DNA of 7,321 bases from Clostridiales bacterium (lineage in GTDB: Bacteria > Bacillota > Clostridia > Lachnospirales > Lachnospiraceae), in assembly GCA_012512995.1 (NCBI GenBank), contig JAAZDA010000325.1, positions 1 to 7,321 of the forward strand, read 5' to 3'. Of this stretch, positions 6,368 through 7,321 are shown piece after piece (the stretch's first letter is position 1; each line of letters begins with the position of its first letter). The notes under the pieces are model-generated. The model saw only the letters and a program-made list of their open reading frames with translations, was not told where the DNA came from and ran no database searches. The translations under genes and the position numbers were made by a program.

Positions 6368-7321
6368 CTAAAATGATATAGTCAGATAATTGAATCCTAT
6401 CAGTCGCTGGTACTTCATTTCTTTTGCTGTATCAGCGACTAATTTTATGCCTATGTTTTTCGTCTTATCCGTCTGTGTGAACTGTTCCATATACTGGACA
6501 GGATCGAACATCATGCAGTCGTCCCTTATACGCATCGTCAGAGCACCATTATCTACTATCATATATACGTTTATGGAATGTTTGCGCTTGTTAACAAAAC
6601 CATAGCGAATGATGTTTCCTGCCATTTCTTCAACACTTAATGCTGCCATATAACCTGTTTCACGGCTCAGAGCTCTTTCCGTGCAGAAGTTCATTATCTC
6701 ATCGGAAGTTCTTACAACATCCTCCGTCGATGATATTTCATTTGTATACATATTCACTGCGGGTATTTCGTTCTTTGTTCCGACAGACATCAGATCAGCT
6801 ATTGTTCCTGGTCTTCTCTTTATCTCAAACCATATAAGTATGAACATAATGCCAAGATTTATTATGTTTCCTACAGGATAGGCAAGCTACACTCCATTCG
6901 TACCGATTGCTGTCGACAGCACAAAAGCTCCGGCGACAATGATAAGATTCTCTGTGATTGACAAAACATTGCTCAGCAGCACCTCTCCCTGACTCTGATG
7001 TATCTTCTGAATAATGCTGTTTACCGATGAGAAAACAACAAACCATATGAATATCCTTAGCATGGGAATAGTCAATGACCATGTCAGCGAACCGCTTGAA
7101 TAGAATACTGCAGCGATCTGTGGCGCAAATATGATAGTGAGCAAAATCGCGACGGCCGACATTATCATAGCAATTTTCATTGCATATACATACAGTTCCT
7201 CTATTGCCCTGCGGTTCTTCTCGCCATTAAAAATACTGCCGAGCATAAGCACCGTTCCGGCGATTACGGTCGGTATCATACCGATAAAACAACTTACCAT
7301 ATTCAGCACTGTCATGACAGC
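6368..7321 (-). pseudogene. MATE transporter fused to a C-terminal RsbW-like ATPase domain, interrupted by in-frame TAG; N-terminus beyond right edge
   Basis: One minus-strand frame runs from the right edge (7321) to a TAG at 6368-6370, broken only by a TAG at 6887-6889. Before the break are the closing helices of a MATE-type transporter (SCFIGMIPTVIAGTVLMLGS, then ENLIIVAGAFVLSTAIGTNGV). After it come LAYPVGNIINLGIMFILIWF, a last membrane helix, and about 140 cytoplasmic residues of a HATPase_c_2-like domain. In this domain the N-box is SVEEMAGNIIRYGF, with E at 6626-6628 and N at 6614-6616. The G1-like motif is RIRDDCMMFDP, where cysteine replaces the usual glycine after DxG. The G2-like motif is NIGIKLV, followed by a LTISF end. 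Such domains in RsbW and SpoIIAB bind ATP and can phosphorylate partner proteins. TAG stands where MATE proteins usually carry tryptophan (GTNGV-W-LAYP); one G-to-A change from TGG explains it. The MATE-ATPase fusion would link a membrane transporter to a signalling domain; its role is unknown. Confidence 0.85.

Noticed and set aside
6402..6440. Inverted repeat AGTCGCTG/CAGCGACT as a terminator for the MATE gene
   Set aside because: The loop is 23 bases, the tail is only AATTTT, and it lies inside the coding end of the neighbouring gene.
6887..6889. Reassigned TAG codon (alternative genetic code or pyrrolysine)
   Set aside because: TAG ends the TetR gene at 3016-3018 and the MATE-ATPase gene itself at 6368-6370, and no other internal TAG occurs in the intact genes. 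The position calls for tryptophan.
6825..7315. Two separate minus-strand genes at 6887-7315 and 6368-6847, plus an 85-residue frame at 6825-7082
   Set aside because: The first two are one frame split by TAG, with continuous similarity across it. The third is an out-of-frame shadow of the MATE coding sequence.

Overview
The window reads as chromosomal DNA of a Gram-positive anaerobe, most likely a Clostridia-type Bacillota. The grounds are consensus GGAGG ribosome binding sites, sigma-A style promoters, T-rich intrinsic terminators, an SLH-type secreted protein of the kind common in clostridia, a MepA-like MATE pump, a MATE/ATPase fusion and a DhaS-like TetR regulator. This is a judgement from family resemblance; no rRNA or other marker gene is present. 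TGA and TAG both end genes here, so the code appears standard. No tRNA, CRISPR array, insertion sequence or phage gene was seen.

Layout from left to right. Positions 1-800 (minus) hold the N-terminal two thirds or so of a B12-binding-type radical SAM protein that runs off the left edge. Positions 927-981 hold a terminator. Positions 1020-2807 (minus) hold a full-length oleate hydratase with its FAD motif and both expected catalytic residues. A promoter (2875-2903) and the terminator of the gene behind it (2909-2945) follow. Positions 3016-3582 (minus) hold a TetR-family regulator. At 3610-3660 two face-to-face promoters overlap inside an inverted repeat. Positions 3697-4646 (plus) hold a secreted SLH-type protein broken by an internal deletion and frameshift. 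At 4707-4796 a promoter-like element is followed by a very strong hairpin terminator. Positions 4854-6345 (plus) hold a MATE efflux transporter frameshifted by one extra G in a G6 tract. Positions 6368 to beyond 7321 (minus) hold a MATE transporter fused to an RsbW-like ATPase domain, interrupted by an in-frame TAG where a tryptophan codon is expected.

How the parts may work together: the TetR gene and oleate hydratase are co-directional, separated by a terminator and a fresh promoter, so they are separate units. The regulator is a plausible candidate for controlling itself, the divergent secreted-protein gene and perhaps the hydratase. Oleate hydratase detoxifies unsaturated fatty acids, so this half may be a fatty-acid or membrane stress locus; that is inference. 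The right half carries two convergent MATE-type genes 22 bases apart.

The most striking global observation is that all three genes to the right of position 3697 carry a different kind of reading-frame lesion (deletion, homopolymer +1, nonsense), while the left-hand genes are intact. This is either real decay or loss-of-function in exported and membrane proteins, or a local sequence-quality problem. Reads would settle it. I saw no clearly new multi-gene system; the transporter-ATPase fusion and the overlapping promoter/dyad are the best candidates for something under-described.
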